The notes: generated by a model from the letters alone, not told the origin. DNA of 64,000 nucleotides from Schistosoma mansoni (GCF_000237925.1 NC_031497.1:11764512-11828511); one strand, 5' to 3'. Numbered from the stretch's first letter, positions 46,901-57,720 are shown. Numbers and translations: made by a program.

Positions 46901-49900
46901 TGAACTTATTCTAAAAGTGTGGAGCTATCTCGCCTCACCCTCGTATGTTTGGAACTCAGCAAGTGAATGTCTAAATCCTCACAATAATGACGAAATTCAA
47001 ATTATAGTTACAGGTTAGCTGATGGCTCATTACCTGGCTCACATTAGTCAAACTCAAATCCAAAACTAAATGTTGTTAAAACAAATGAAAAGCAACACCA
47101 GTAAAAATTTAGAGATTATTTGAGATTCGGCATCTATATCTTCCTTTACTCATGGTTCTAAGTAACGTTTAAAATGGATACTGTGCTGGTTTGTTACTTT
47201 TTTCCAGGTGAACATTACCTATTAAAAAAAATAACTTAATATCAATCATATGATCGTTTGGCGCTGATCAGTTTATAACAAAAATAGTGGTAATGATAGT
47301 AATACTAATAATTACTAATCTTACTTAATAGAAGCTGTTAACGCGACTGTTATAATTTCACTTATTACAACTAAGCTATTCCTATTGCTTAGTAATCTCG
47401 GACACCAATTCACTCGTCAAGTCCCCAGATCAGAACACGGTTGAACAGGAACGAAATTGTATTCCAAATAACAAGGGTAGATGGAAGTAAAAGACACAAT
47501 AAAAAACATTAGTATATTTATATTTTTTACATGACAATATTCTAGGCTTCTCCAAGTTTCCATAAGCGCTGATTGGATAAGAAATAACTAACCAGTGTGC
47601 AACAATACAATCGTTCATGGAACGTGATTTAATCCAATCTATGTCCCGCTAACAGCGACCATTAGCAATAGCCACCTATGCTCCCATTCTAAATACTTGA
47701 CATTTTTTGTTGCCAACCTTAGATTATTAAAGCACTTATAACTTTTATCAGTAAACCTTTCAATGCGATTCATCTAGGCTGTTGGATTATTTTATTAATT
47801 GCTCTGGATAATTATATTTTAATCGTTAATTGGATCTAAAGTTAAGACATTAATACTTCTCAGGTTATTGTCCGACAAAAAGTTTCTTACATAGTGTTCA
47901 GTACTCTTACAATTTATTTAGAGCTTCACCTTTTCCGGAATAATGTATTTCTTCATATCGAGTAATTTGATTTTATGGTGCTTATTTAATGTCCGTTAGG
48001 GCGCATGATGGGGGTTTGTGATCATTTGGATAAAAGGTTAAATTTAATCATTATTCGCTGGGAAGACATCCATTCCCAAAGCAAATACAAATTTCGGTCA
48101 ATGTGTCCCTTTTTGCCCACATAACTTTATGAGTATCTTCACGTGCATCAATCGATTAAGAGTCACTCTTAATCAACGTAAAACCTATCTTAAGTTGCCA
48201 AACAATGTTAGTACAGCAAGATAAAATTATCATGACAAAGACTAGAGTAGTAGAAATAATAACAGTATCAGTATCAACCGGGGACTAATAAAAAATCACT
48301 ACAAAATTAAACGGCAAGCTCTCTGTCGTAACTATATCGAGAATTTTTGTCACTTTTTACCATTTTAGCGTTACAAGAGCAAGCTAAAGAACATGCTTTA
48401 CGTCGGAGTGGGATTCTGATGCCTGATGAGTCAAGAATAAATCAAATTCCCTGTGAATATAATTTTCTACAACAACAACAAGTACAACGACAGTTAGCGC
48501 TTCTTCAACAACAACAACAGCAACAAAGCCAAGCCTCCATTGTATTTACTCCTGCTAATGTTATTTATTCATCTCCTTCGTTATTACCCTTATATGCTGC
48601 TGCAAATACTCCATTAATCTCAACCATACCAAGTGGTAACATAACAACTCCTGGTAATATTACTGAAACTGCAGTTCCACAACAATTATCAGCTGAAGCA
48701 ATACTTTTAAAGCAACAGCAGTTGCAACAACACCAACAATTATCTGCTCTGTGTGGAGCTACATATCAACATCAGGTATGTTTATTTTGTGTATTTGCAT
48801 CGAGTTTTCACACTATTTCTTCTTTACATGATAAAACTTTGGTTCTCACTTGATTATTTTAATAAGTTGGTCTCTAGGCGTTCATTTAATGGTACCTTTA
48901 GTTGGGTAAACATGATGATCGTTGTGTTATAGTCTACTGAAAATTCTTTTGGTATTTTATTTTCAACGTAAAATATCTTTCATATATCAAAATAGTTTTC
49001 GTAGTTATTCATATTTACTAGAGTGTGAAACAATCGAGCAAATTAAGACCATATTAACAAAAACTATAGTATATGATCATTTGTTTTTCAGTAATGAATT
49101 AATTTTTGATCCATGTCAAGGTTTACTTAGTATTCACTTATAATATTTGATATTGTTTGGGTTTGATAGATTCAATTCTTTTGTTAATGTTTCTGTCTTT
49201 CAGGTCAGATAATTTGAACTTCAGTGGTTATGTTAATTTGTGAGAAATAATATTTTAAAAGACTTTTGAAACCTTATTGATATTTGTAAAATGTATTGGT
49301 ACATAAAAGTTAGTTGCAATGAGGCGCTAGGATTCGTGCTACCTTTTTTTCTGAATCTTCATTATAGTAATATTTTGTACTTCACGATTTCGTCCGTTTC
49401 TTGTGAAATTTATGTGTACCCAATATTTGATTTATTACTTCTATTAATATTTATTATTTTATATCCTTCAATCTCCATCTTTTTAATTTTCTGTGGCTGT
49501 TCTGATATGATTTATCACAATTTGGACCGATGCATATTTACCCGGTCAGTCAGTCAGCTACAACGTAGGACCAGGCACTCATATGCATCGGTCCAAGTTG
49601 CCATACCTCGTTAGCACAACAAGATGAACACGGAATTCATAGAAGTAGGTAATTTAGTCATGGTAATATATCAAGGTTGTATATAAGATATTTATCCGGA
49701 TCTCTAAGTTGTTGCTGAAAGACTGATAACCAGTCATGCGGATTTCCATTTTTATAAATTAGATTTCAGCATAACTGTACAAATCATTTATCTAGTATGT
49801 TATCCGATGCTTTCTTCATTCATATTCAAGGATAATAAAAGAAAAATTCTTCCAGATTTATTGCAGTATACATCCACCTAAGCTGCAATTCTCAAAATGT

Positions 49901-52032
49901 TTGCTCAATATTATAAATTTCAATCCCTTTTTTACTACTATTCCCGTTTTCCATTTTCTGGTAATTTTTGATATTTCTCATGTAATTTTATTTTAACTTT
50001 GTAATTAGGCTAATGGAAACGAAGCTTCACAAATATGTCTCGGATCTGTCAATAATCCACATATTACATCCAGTCTATCAGTAGAGCAGCCTAATACATC
50101 CACATCACTCTCTGGTAACGTTAAACCAGAAGTCAATCAGCTATCTGCATCCATTCAACAAGCACAATTACAACAACTAATTGCGGCAGCTGCATTACAA
50201 TCAGTTGTTCAAGCTAATAACAATAATAATATTCATTCCTCAGCAAATACAATTCAGTCAGTCAATCAACAACAGTTACTGAACCAGTTGATTGCTCAAC
50301 AATCTCAGGTAAGTTTAAATATGCTTGGTAGTTCATGAAAGCTGTATTTTTGAAGTCGTAGTCTTAAGTTTACCTAGTTCGACACTAATAGGCAATGAAT
50401 TCTAATCACATTATACTCTGTGGTTTTTCCACTCGACTTTCTTCATCAATCATTTGCATTATAATATACGTTATTACATTGATATTGACGAAAAAATCTT
50501 GGCATGATATGACTACGGTATTTCTACATATCTATCATTCAGTGAGTATAATCTGTATTTCCTGACCCTATTTTCGTATTCCTCTGTTGTATAATTAGTA
50601 TTCATTGTTTGTATCTGGGTTTTATGATTCCATTTTTCATGGTTAAATTACATTTTAGCTATCCGGATTCAATATTGCTCCAAATTTAGTAACAGCTTCT
50701 CTGTTAGCTGCACAACACCAACAAAAGCAGCTAATAGCTCAATGGCAGAAACGTGCTCTAGCTTTGGCAACAACAAGTTCCGCTAGTGATCACTTAAAGA
50801 GCGTTCAAGAAAGACGACTTCCTGTCATCACTCCAGGTACTGCTACTCCTGCTAATTTGACTGTCGCTACTCCTACTAGCTTAGCTTCTATCATTAACAC
50901 TGCCAATTCATTACCAGCTGCATTACAGTTAGGCCTCTTAAGATCTGGTCTCAATACTTCTATTCTTTCCAGTGGTGCAGTTAATCCATCGACCCAAAAT
51001 CAAATAGCTTCTATGGCCGCAATAATTGCTGCAGCACAACAGCACCAGCAGCAACAACAGTGTCAACAAGCTACAGCTCTTTCAAATTCTCAGCAAAATC
51101 TTGTTGCGAGTTCAACACAATTTCCTGTTTCTTCTGCAAATTCAGAGGTACTTTTGTTGTGTTGTATTTTAAATTTTCCAAAGGGTGTAGGATCAGCAAA
51201 ATATAATTTTTATGTTACTTTTATGTTCGCTTCCTGATATTAAATTACTACAGAACTAATTTCTCTGTTCTAAATCTCGTCAACATTTAACGTCAGTAGT
51301 TAATGTAGGTATGCTTTTTGGATCACATCAATATTGCTGCAGTATAATTGCATATGGGAATACAAATGTTTGAGTTCTTGAAATCGCAAACAACGTATCC
51401 AATAATAATTCTCTTCAATTATTCTAAACATCTTCGCTTAATAAAGTGAAGTATTCAGCATGGGTTTTATATCTAGTCAGAAATGTATAATCACTTTTGT
51501 TGTAATCATATACCTGTTAAACATAAAAATTAGTCAGTTTGTTCAAAATAAATTTAATTGGAAAAAATATACTAATGATCCTGAACCACCTAATATAATA
51601 AATATATTTTTGTTATATCTGAATGAGTAGAAAAATTGTATTTCTGACGTTTGGTGACAATGTAAGCCACTTCTTCAGAGTAGTGGAAAGTAATTCATTT
51701 TTTACCATTCCTATAACTTTTCTTCTTGATAATTTATTACTTTATAGTTTTCCAGTACTGCTGTACAGTCAAATTTGTTACCACAACAATTGCAACAGCG
51801 TTTATTATCATTGCAAGCGTCAATTTTACATCAGAGACAACAACAACAACAATTAGCTTCAATGAATAATGCAGCACTACTACAAGCTGTGATCGCCTCT
51901 TCCCAACAACAACAGCAACAGCAAATTGTTCAAAGTCAATTTCAGCAGCAACAACAACAAGCGGCTCTTGCTGCTATTTTAGCTGCACAAAGACAACAAC
52001 AACAAGCAACTCAAGATCGTTTAAATAAATAA
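37915..52032 (+). CDS. Gene model: serine/arginine-rich protein with Gln-rich C-terminal half (11 exons)
   Basis: Eleven exons with GT-AG borders join in one reading frame of 4,056 bases (about 1,351 residues plus stop), not counting the start exon(s). Order of the product: a charged Ser/Lys-rich N-terminal part (exons at 37915, 38751, 39016), a dense RS region (exon at 40568), a Ser/Asn/Pro segment (41740), a short helical, coiled-coil-like segment (45693), a segment with 'VPPELAKRFGLS' and 'PPEFTIPPEQVELYR' (46429) running into 'LQEQAKEHALRRSGILMPDE' (48369), then Gln/Ala/Ser-rich low-complexity sequence to the end (50009, 50659, 51748). RS domains are typical of splicing regulators in the nucleus. 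No RNA-binding domain is visible, and I do not recognise an orthologue. Each exon phase agrees with the next, which is strong evidence that the model is real. Confidence 0.82.
38225..38300 (-). repeat. Degenerate RTE 3' end
   Basis: 'aacgtaaaacctagtatata' and 'gttcaaagttgccacat' mimic the RTE end pattern ('aacgtaggatcaggcacata ... ggtccaagttgccacacc') with heavy decay. Lies in the 789-base intron between the exons at 37915 and 38751. Confidence 0.4.
38751..38923 (+). CDS. SR/Gln-rich gene, exon (ESDYGSQ...)
   Basis: 173 bases between 'gtaaacatttacag' and donor 'cag|gtgagc'. The product reads 'ESDYGSQSTRSSLSFAVKRS', then 'GLSNKLSHTTHFERNNSNDQ' and 'SEIESYSCDSKSESSHT', rich in Ser, Asn and charged residues. 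Entry phase 2 and exit phase 1 fit both neighbours. Confidence 0.75.
39016..39738 (+). CDS. SR/Gln-rich gene, exon (FKSNQRES...)
   Basis: 723 bases between 'ttccttttttTGCAG' and donor 'gtc|gtaagt', separated from the previous exon by an intron of only 92 bases. About 241 residues rich in Ser, Lys, Thr, Asp and His ('KSPYKKSRKSDTSAYHTPTN', 'HVKRKIRRKVDDQSQCKDHS', 'TARSTWDSSDSDFDSS'). Likely intrinsically disordered, with acidic patches of the SDSD type that casein kinase 2 often phosphorylates. No folded domain is visible. Confidence 0.8.
40568..41503 (+). CDS. SR/Gln-rich gene, RS-domain exon
   Basis: 936 bases between 'ttcatattgctcag' and donor 'cta|gtaagt'. The 312 residues include long runs of Arg/Ser dipeptides from about 40860 to 41280 ('RRRSRSHRSSSYHSSASRSR', 'SLRSRSRSRSWHSTDSS', 'SRRNTSKNRSLSRRSRTPLY'), then 'TPPEHRLARLGVGPVSK'. 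This is an RS domain, a substrate of SR protein kinases and a typical speckle-targeting and splicing-factor interaction module. Confidence 0.85.
41740..42014 (+). CDS. SR/Gln-rich gene, exon (KYRKSSHES...)
   Basis: 275 bases between 'gttacttcgtttcag' and donor 'cag|gtaggt'. Ser/Asn/Pro-rich product: 'YRKSSHESTTTNNNNDSN', 'SSVERNSDSHSQPPSSPGVV' and 'SHTNKSVPYIGPQ'. Entry phase 1 and exit phase 0 fit the neighbours. Confidence 0.8.
42206..42988 (-). mobile_element. 5'-truncated RTE LINE in SR-gene intron
   Basis: Antisense to the host gene, inside the 3.7-kb intron. The tail 'cagtcagtcagtcac' lies at 42206-42219 on the plus strand. Minus-strand blocks read 'RRDIRLPIKGRVYCAAVRSV', 'LLYGSETWPVRVEDIRRLLV', 'DGKSIDEVVKLHQLRWLGHV' and 'NRLQWRRCIHPLCPV', with stops. 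It differs from the 26.3-kb copy and represents another subfamily. The stretch 42218-42510 is identical to 63708-64000. Confidence 0.8.
45693..45848 (+). CDS. SR/Gln-rich gene, helical exon (RDAVSKLQQ...)
   Basis: Acceptor 'aatcactgtttag' ends at 45692. The product 'RDAVSKLQQLSDRVKSFS', then 'ASDARCLENTVKLIEKRIQI' and 'AEHTGRCKW', has heptad-like spacing and is more ordered than the rest of the protein. It carries higher GC and no low complexity, suggesting a conserved helical segment. The donor is uncertain: 'tat|gtatat' at 45849 keeps phase 0 for the next exon, while 'aag|gtgcaa' at 45824 would break it unless another acceptor is used. Confidence 0.65.
46429..46693 (+). CDS. SR/Gln-rich gene, exon (VPPELAKRFG...)
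   Basis: 265 bases between 'actttctgtgtataag' and donor 'gac|gtatgt'. It starts 'VPPELAKRFGLSVSDTT' and ends 'FNPPEFTIPPEQVELYR', with a Ser/Thr/Asn-rich stretch between. The 'IPPEQVELYR' segment continues into the helical start of the next exon, so a conserved helix probably spans the intron. Confidence 0.8.
48170..48240 (-). repeat. Degenerate RTE 3' end
   Basis: 'caacgtaaaacctat', 'aagttgccaaacaatg' and 'ttagtacagcaagata' follow the order of the RTE end ('caacgtagg', 'aagttgcca', 'ttagcacaacaagatga') with substitutions and a short gap. Lies in the intron before the exon at 48369. Confidence 0.45.
48369..48775 (+). CDS. SR/Gln-rich gene, exon (LQEQAKEHA...)
   Basis: 407 bases between 'tttttaccattttag' and donor 'cag|gtatgt'. 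It begins with a charged helix 'LQEQAKEHALRRSGILMPDE' and 'SRINQIPCEYNF', then turns into Gln runs (a first run near 48470-48535) and Ala/Ser/Thr-rich sequence, ending 'LKQQQLQQHQQLSALCG'. This marks the switch from SR-type to Gln-rich sequence. Confidence 0.82.
49527..49688 (-). repeat. RTE LINE 3' tail in SR-gene intron
   Basis: It consists of 'cagtcagtcagctacaacg' followed by 'taggaccaggcac', 'atatgcatcggtccaa', 'gttgccatacctcg' and 'ttagcacaacaagatgaac', which is the reverse complement of the end of the 26.3-29.8-kb RTE. Immediately to its left, 49513-49545 carries the same end in plus orientation ('accgatgcatatttaccc'), so two tails meet tail to tail. Confidence 0.75.
50009..50308 (+). 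CDS. SR/Gln-rich gene, exon without internal Met start
   Basis: Exactly 300 bases between 'aactttgtaattag' and donor 'cag|gtaagt', open throughout. The product reads 'ANGNEASQICLGSVNNPHIT', then 'QLSASIQQAQLQQLIAAAAL' and 'NQQQLLNQLIAQQSQ'. Gln/Ala-rich, low complexity, phase 0 on both sides. Confidence 0.8.
50659..51147 (+). CDS. SR/Gln-rich gene, exon (LSGFNIAPN...)
   Basis: 489 bases between 'aaattacattttag' and donor 'gag|gtactt', phase 0 on both sides. The product contains 'LLAAQHQQKQLIAQWQKRAL', 'SIINTANSLPAALQLGLLR', 'IASMAAIIAAAQQHQQQQQC' and 'FPVSSANSE'. It is Ala/Gln/Ser-rich. The weaker GTACTT donor is the only one that keeps the frame into the last exon. Confidence 0.8.
51748..52032 (+). 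CDS. SR/Gln-rich gene, last coding exon with stop
   Basis: Acceptor 'aatttattactttatag' ends at 51747; the stop TAA is at 52030-52032. The product 'FSSTAVQSNLLPQQLQQR' runs into 'QQQQQLASMNNAALLQAV', 'SSQQQQQQQIVQSQFQQQQQ' and 'QRQQQQATQDRLNK'. Gln runs are encoded by mixed CAA/CAG, mostly CAA. An AATAAA-like hexamer overlaps the stop; no convincing polyadenylation signal was found downstream. Confidence 0.82.
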   Translation, partial: FSSTAVQSNLLPQQLQQRLLSLQASILHQRQQQQQLASMNNAALLQAVIASSQQQQQQQIVQSQFQQQQQQAALAAILAAQRQQQQATQDRLNK

Positions 52033-55000
52033 ATGTGATGAATTATGAATATAATATTTGATTTATTGATTTGTAAAGATAAACTTGTATGATTTTTAAT
52101 GAAAATTGTATATACTAATCAATTAGTCAGTATATAACAATGTGTTGACTTTTTTCTCTTTCTGAATGATATTTTATGTATAGTTTTAATTTGTGTGATT
52201 ACAGTTTGATATTAATTACTTTCTGCCACGTAGTTTTGGTACAATCCTAAAGTGCTTGACTACAAGAAATTTCTTATATATATTTTATAAATTAGGGATA
52301 TCTTATACTAAAACGAGTGAAATCAATGTCACCTAACACGGATAGCCTAACTACTTCGGTTCATTATCTTACATATTCACTGAAAATCTCATTTTAGACC
52401 AATGTCTGGAGTTGAGGGCTAGAGAGTAGAATTCCCAATCAGAAACGAACTTCAGTATTTTTTAAAGGTAAACAATATAACCGTGGCTGAAAATATCACA
52501 TTCTGCTACCAAAAAGTCTGAAAAAAAACAAGTGAATACTGTCGATAATGTTTACGTCAATAGCTCTTACTGTAGAAAAGAGTAATGAGCATAAAGATTT
52601 ATGATCAGCTTAGACAACTGTTCTGATAGTTTACTTTTTGTTGTGGGTCTACCCAAAGAACTATGTTTAGAAAGGGGACCTGAAATGTTATTGCTCGAAA
52701 ATCCAAATATTCAGGCATTTCCATACAAGAGATTATAGAAATTCAATTATGTTAGACTCATCGGTCACGATCCAAAGGTCTTGACAGTCAAGAGATTTTC
52801 TCTAACAAGTAGAGCGGTGTTGCAGAAGTAGGAAATTGAAAAGGGTCCATCCTTGCGGTTGAATAATATTCCATTTCGTATTATGTGAGAATAACGAGTG
52901 GCTGTAACTGATAAAAATGCAACATTGAGTTCTATTTTAATATCCTCAAGAGAACGAACCGAAGTGTTCTAATCTACTTTCAGCACACCATCTAATAAAT
53001 AAACTGACCAAAGATTGGTAATAGATTTACCTTTGATATAGTTTACTATCAGTATGGTGGTTTTCTTGTTTATAATAATAAACCGTTGAGAGTAACTATA
53101 ATATTAACAATTACACCATTAGAAGAGTCTTAGTCACGTTAGGAGAACAACTGATTTCTGACAAAACGCATCACATGGTCCCTTTAGAGGTCATAGGACT
53201 CACTGGCTAAATGATTAGACAGGTAGACTATGGGTCAACGAATGCAACAAGACTGTCCAGTTAACGACTGCGACAGAAAAGACTATCTAAAGCGTGTGGA
53301 ATTCACGTTCCCATGAACAATCAGGTGGTTCAACAACACTGATTGCGGTCAGCGGACCTGGTGGAAGAGGAGGGGGTAGTGTTAGCCCTGATCTGTAAGA
53401 ATCAATAACACAGTGACAGTTTTATTAAACGTCTAGGACTGGTGATTCTTTTTTGAAACCAATCACGAAATTGTACTTTTTGACAAACAAAACCAGCTGT
53501 CTAAGTGATTCGTCTTTATCTTGTTACTACTGCGGTTCTTTCTGTATACGCTTACTGTTCCGTTTTCCTAAGTGACTGTTGCTTAATGCTTTATACTAAT
53601 AGTATTAGTCTGTTTTTTAAACATTTAGAGTTTACAGGCTATATATATATAGTTTGTCTCTTTTGATTATAGCCACTCTAAGCCTGTGTTACGAAAGTTT
53701 AAAGACTTGTTCAAGAAATCCATCTATAGGCGAAATAGATCCTACACAGTCTTTTCAACCAGTCGAAGTCATTGGTTACGCATTCATGTGAATAAGTTGG
53801 ATCTCTTTGTCACAACAGCTCGCAAGAGATAACGCAGGAACTAAAGCTAATTTCCACACAGGCGCACAGCGATATAGAAGTAGCAACATGAATATTAAGT
53901 GAGTTGGAAGAGTAATGGTAGTAAAGAATAAGGTTAGGAAAGAGGAAATCCAGTGGAAGTGTAAATATTGATACTCAACATTTAGGACAAGATAACGAAT
54001 AAATCTATATGAGCTCCTGTCATCTACTGTAAGCCATTTCACTTGTGATCTTTAGCCATGCTTATCACAGAAACCCCAAGCAGATAATCTGCTCATACCA
54101 ACGGTCGACAACTTGGTTTCACCACCACTAGTCTCCAACCTCCTGTATCATTCAAGTTTGGTAATTGAGATTACGCGAAGCACGTACTAGCCAAATAGGT
54201 TCTATAACCTTGATATTGGCTATATCTATTCGTTTTATTACAGATGGTCAGTACTAACTTATTGAAATGTACTTGTCGCTTTAATCAATCTTCATGAGGA
54301 AGTCTGTATGGAGCGTTTGGCAATTTATTTTCTTATCTAGATATTAAAGGTATATAAAAAAGGTAAAATGGACAAACTTTGGAATATTTCGTTGATGCCA
54401 GCAAATATACGTGGAATAACACGTTTTTGGCAGATTTCCCTTTTTGTTTATCCTTTGAAGAAACGGTAGATAATCACTTTGGAAATAATGAATACAGTGT
54501 ATGATAAGTGAGAAGTTGTGGTAACTGAATCGGCAATAAACATTGGGATTTGAGGATAAATACTCAAGCAACCATCTTGTGGAAAGAAGTACTTTCTCAC
54601 CTGTGAAATTCTCGTATCCGCGTAGTTTCCTGTATTGTCCCAGAATATCGTTTCCTTTTTTCCCAAATATGGTTTCAGATGCTGACTAATAAGAAATATG
54701 TGTATATTTCTGGGAAACATCACATTTCCATTACCTTGTAGTATGGGTTACTTATATCCACATAAGTAGTATATGGTCAGGCCCACTTCCAAGGTCTAAG
54801 CGTCTTGTTTATTTTGAGAACGATACATTAATAACGGAATTACGTGATATATGGGTTGCTGTGTAAATCTGTTTTTTAAAATAAGCTCAATAAACATGTT
54901 GAAGGATTGTAATGATATAATAAGAAGTGATTTGTTTTATATTTGCTCTTAAGTGACTGAGATAAATACGCTACTGACGAAAGTGATGATAAATCATTGG

Positions 55001-55843
55001 AATGATTTTAGTGCAACATGTGTGACAAGCAAGTTGTTATTCATTAGTTTTAGAGCAATAGTTGTTTTAACAGATGGCTGTCATTCAGTGGAGGGTTAAT
55101 GATGGCCATTTTCGCCCCTTATAAATGTTCATAGAGGAAACTGCCATAAAATCAAGTGAATAAATTTCTTAAATGGATCTACTTCAATTTCTAGACACAA
55201 AACCAAATGAACTTCGATAAGTTTATGAATCATATAGAAAATGAATAGGTATGTGAGTTTCATTTGTAGTTTGTTAATATTCCGTCAGAAACTACTCATT
55301 TTCATTATCTGATTAGTTAAAAAGAATAGATTTCAGTAGTCATTAGTCCATGCACGTTAGTTTTATCATAAAATTTATGCCACTCAAAAAGTGGATTATT
55401 GTTCATTGAACTCAATCTATGTGGCAATGATTTTACAAGAAAGTCTCAATACCAATTAAATGCCGAGTTCAAATGTTACTTAAATGTGGTGTTTATGTGG
55501 ACCAATAATTTTTTTGTATTGATGAGTGTTTTTATTTTGAATTCTAAATACAGTACATTCATTCCTGCCCATCTAATTCTTCTTGACCAAATTGCGTTGT
55601 TGCTGGGATTACTAGTTCATACTATAATTTAAATACTCTTAAACATCACAGTAAATCAGATAAGTAGTTATGTTCTTTTAAGTAATGATTACCTGACAAA
55701 TACCTGATTGCAGTACTATTACTTAGTTGACTATTCTATTAGTTCATTAAAATATTACAGTCGACCATGCTCAAAAGAATGCGAAACAAGTTAGATATTG
55801 GTTTGTTTCTATGAGAGAAATTTATTTAACACTTTGTTAATCA
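52033..55843. other. No gene recognised downstream of the SR/Gln-rich gene
   Basis: Presumed 3' UTR followed by intergenic DNA. Short open frames (53776-54042, 54344-54723 minus; 55399-55632 plus) lack domains and splice context. Parts of 53280-54200 look less AT-rich and may be old repeat, but no family could be assigned. Confidence 0.45.
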
Positions 55844-55844
55844 G

Positions 55845-56098
55845 GAACGAAAGGATATAATGGACAATTAATGAGCTCCAACGATAACTGTCAATGGATA
55901 ATCAAATTCATCGGGGAAAAAGAATGGCTTATGGTAGAACTATTCGACTGATCTTGTGATGATAAAGCATGGCATTTAAAGCTAGTTAATGGGGAATCTC
56001 TACCTGTAAATCAAGTTGCTCACCAATTTCATTTTATTTACACAAATATCTCCAAATAAGATCAGCATGGAATTCGAGATCATTTTGGAATTTATTAG
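55845..56098 (+). pseudogene. CUB-domain-like exon with two in-frame stops
   Basis: A possible acceptor ('aacactttgttaatcag') ends at 55844. The frame starting with codon 55844 reads 'GTKGYNGQLMSSNDNCQW' and 'IIKFIGEKEWLMVELFD', then TGA at 55949-55951, then 'SCDDKAWHLKLVNGESLPVN' and 'QVAHQFHFIYTNISK', then TAA at 56057-56059, then 'DQHGIRDHFGIY'. The pattern (N-terminal G, 'NCQWII', hydrophobic strand, 'SCDD', late 'F-x-F-x-Y ... G-x') resembles a CUB domain of an extracellular protein. The two stops and absence of neighbouring exons suggest a decayed exon. It could also be a chance resemblance. Confidence 0.4.
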
Positions 56099-57399
56099 TT
56101 TATTATTTATATGCAAATCACATGAAGAAGAACGATTTGTATATTTATTGATTATTATAATTACTATTTTTCGAAATTGCTAATTGAAGTTTAATGTAGA
56201 ACGAATAAGATACAGCAAGTATATATGAATATTCAATTAAATCTTACGATTTATTTATTTTATCTGCTAACTTAATATTTAGTATTTTATACGTGAATCT
56301 ATATTACGAACTTTTTCTTAATCTTGAATTCTGCTAATCATTTAGAAAACATACTATATACATATTGTTCAACTGTGATATTGAGTCCTAGTAGATTATA
56401 CTCGACCTAAGCAAGTATTATTCACCACAAAATTCATTTTTAAGAGGGAAGAAGAACAGGTTCACAACTGATTCTGAAGATTTAATATAATACTAATTGT
56501 TAACTAAGCAAAACATTTATGGATATTAATTCCTTTTCAGCCGTAGCTTCTGCTTTGACATGGTGGTCGGACTTGCCAATCATAGTGACTTAATCAGACA
56601 TTCGTTCTTTTAAATTTTATCATACCAATGAAGTTGGTTTGAAAACGATGAGAGTAGAATCATTAAAACTCAAGGGTTGTATGCGGAATCATTTTTCGTT
56701 AACAGGATTGTTACAACTACTTTAGTTTCTTTTTCAGATCCCTCAAGAAGTTCTCCTATCACGATATAGACATGTAGAACATGTCTACTACCCACAAACC
56801 TCTAACAGTACTCGAGTTTATCTTATCCACAATAAGACTTTTATTCTTCATATTATTTAAACTATCCCCATTATCAAGCCTTCTTCGATTATTCAACTTC
56901 CTTTCATATACATTTTGAGTTGAATTTCTGATTAAGTTAAAACAAAGCTTAGAGTGCCCAAGATATGAAATTGGTCCATGAAGTTATTGACCGTTGATCT
57001 GAGCCATACTAGTAGGTCCAGTTTACCTAGTTAGAGTCCCTACGATGATCATTAGCACTTGTTGGAGACGTTGTCTGACAACTGTCAGAACTGGTTGAAA
57101 CAGTTAAAATTCATTCACTTATTTTAATATAGATCTTTAGTCCCAGTATTCCTTCATACATAACTTCTCATTGTCATTTATACTTAGTTGTTTCGATCGC
57201 TGCAGTATTGTTCTTGCTATTTCATCCCTTTGTGCTATGATATGACAGCTTCGGCCAACCAGAACTGTGCAGGGCTCTACAATGATTATTACTGACTGAC
57301 CTTGAAATCTAGTCCCAATGCAGTACACTACACTTTCGGAATCAGCATACATTATTCCAGCATATTCATTCACCCAACCTTATCTACACAGTTTGGAGG
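56099..57399. other. No gene recognised
   Basis: AT-rich DNA; the only open frame of note (57137-57373 minus) has no recognisable domain. Confidence 0.45.
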
Positions 57400-57720
57400 A
57401 CCAGGATGCTCCACCCTTCATAAATCAGGAAACCTATGGTACAGATATGATATCAGTTTGTCAATCGTGAGGCCGATTTAGGGCATAGAAGTCTATTCTA
57501 TACTCCTCTAATGTTGTGAAAAATTGCACATGGGATTAAAGGACATTTGTAGGTCACTAGTATTTGACTTTAAATGTCACTGCTCGTATATGGTTCACCA
57601 ACCGAGTATAGTTAGGCCTAAGGTACTGGGTTAAAAGGTCAGACTAATCAGTGGGATTTTGTAGTTTTATCGAATGAGTTGGTTATGATGTGCTTTATGT
57701 ATGTCTAGCCACTGCCTATG
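57400..57720 (+). mobile_element. RTE LINE internal fragment
   Basis: 57545-57640 ('ggtcactagtatttgact', 'gtcactgctcgtatatggtt', 'caccaaccgagtatagttag') aligns with 29187-29290 of the long RTE ('agctactagtatttgacc', 'attgctcgcatctgctggga', 'tcaccgggtaagtaatag'). This is the block that encodes 'LLVFDHRCLRNIARICWDHR'. It is short, decayed and lacks the 3' end. Confidence 0.5.

Noticed and set aside
53776-54723. Minus-strand open frames resembling membrane proteins
   Set aside because: No start context, domain or conserved motif; hydrophobic content follows from base composition.
57137-57373. Minus-strand 78-codon ORF
   Set aside because: No recognisable domain and it lies next to RTE debris.
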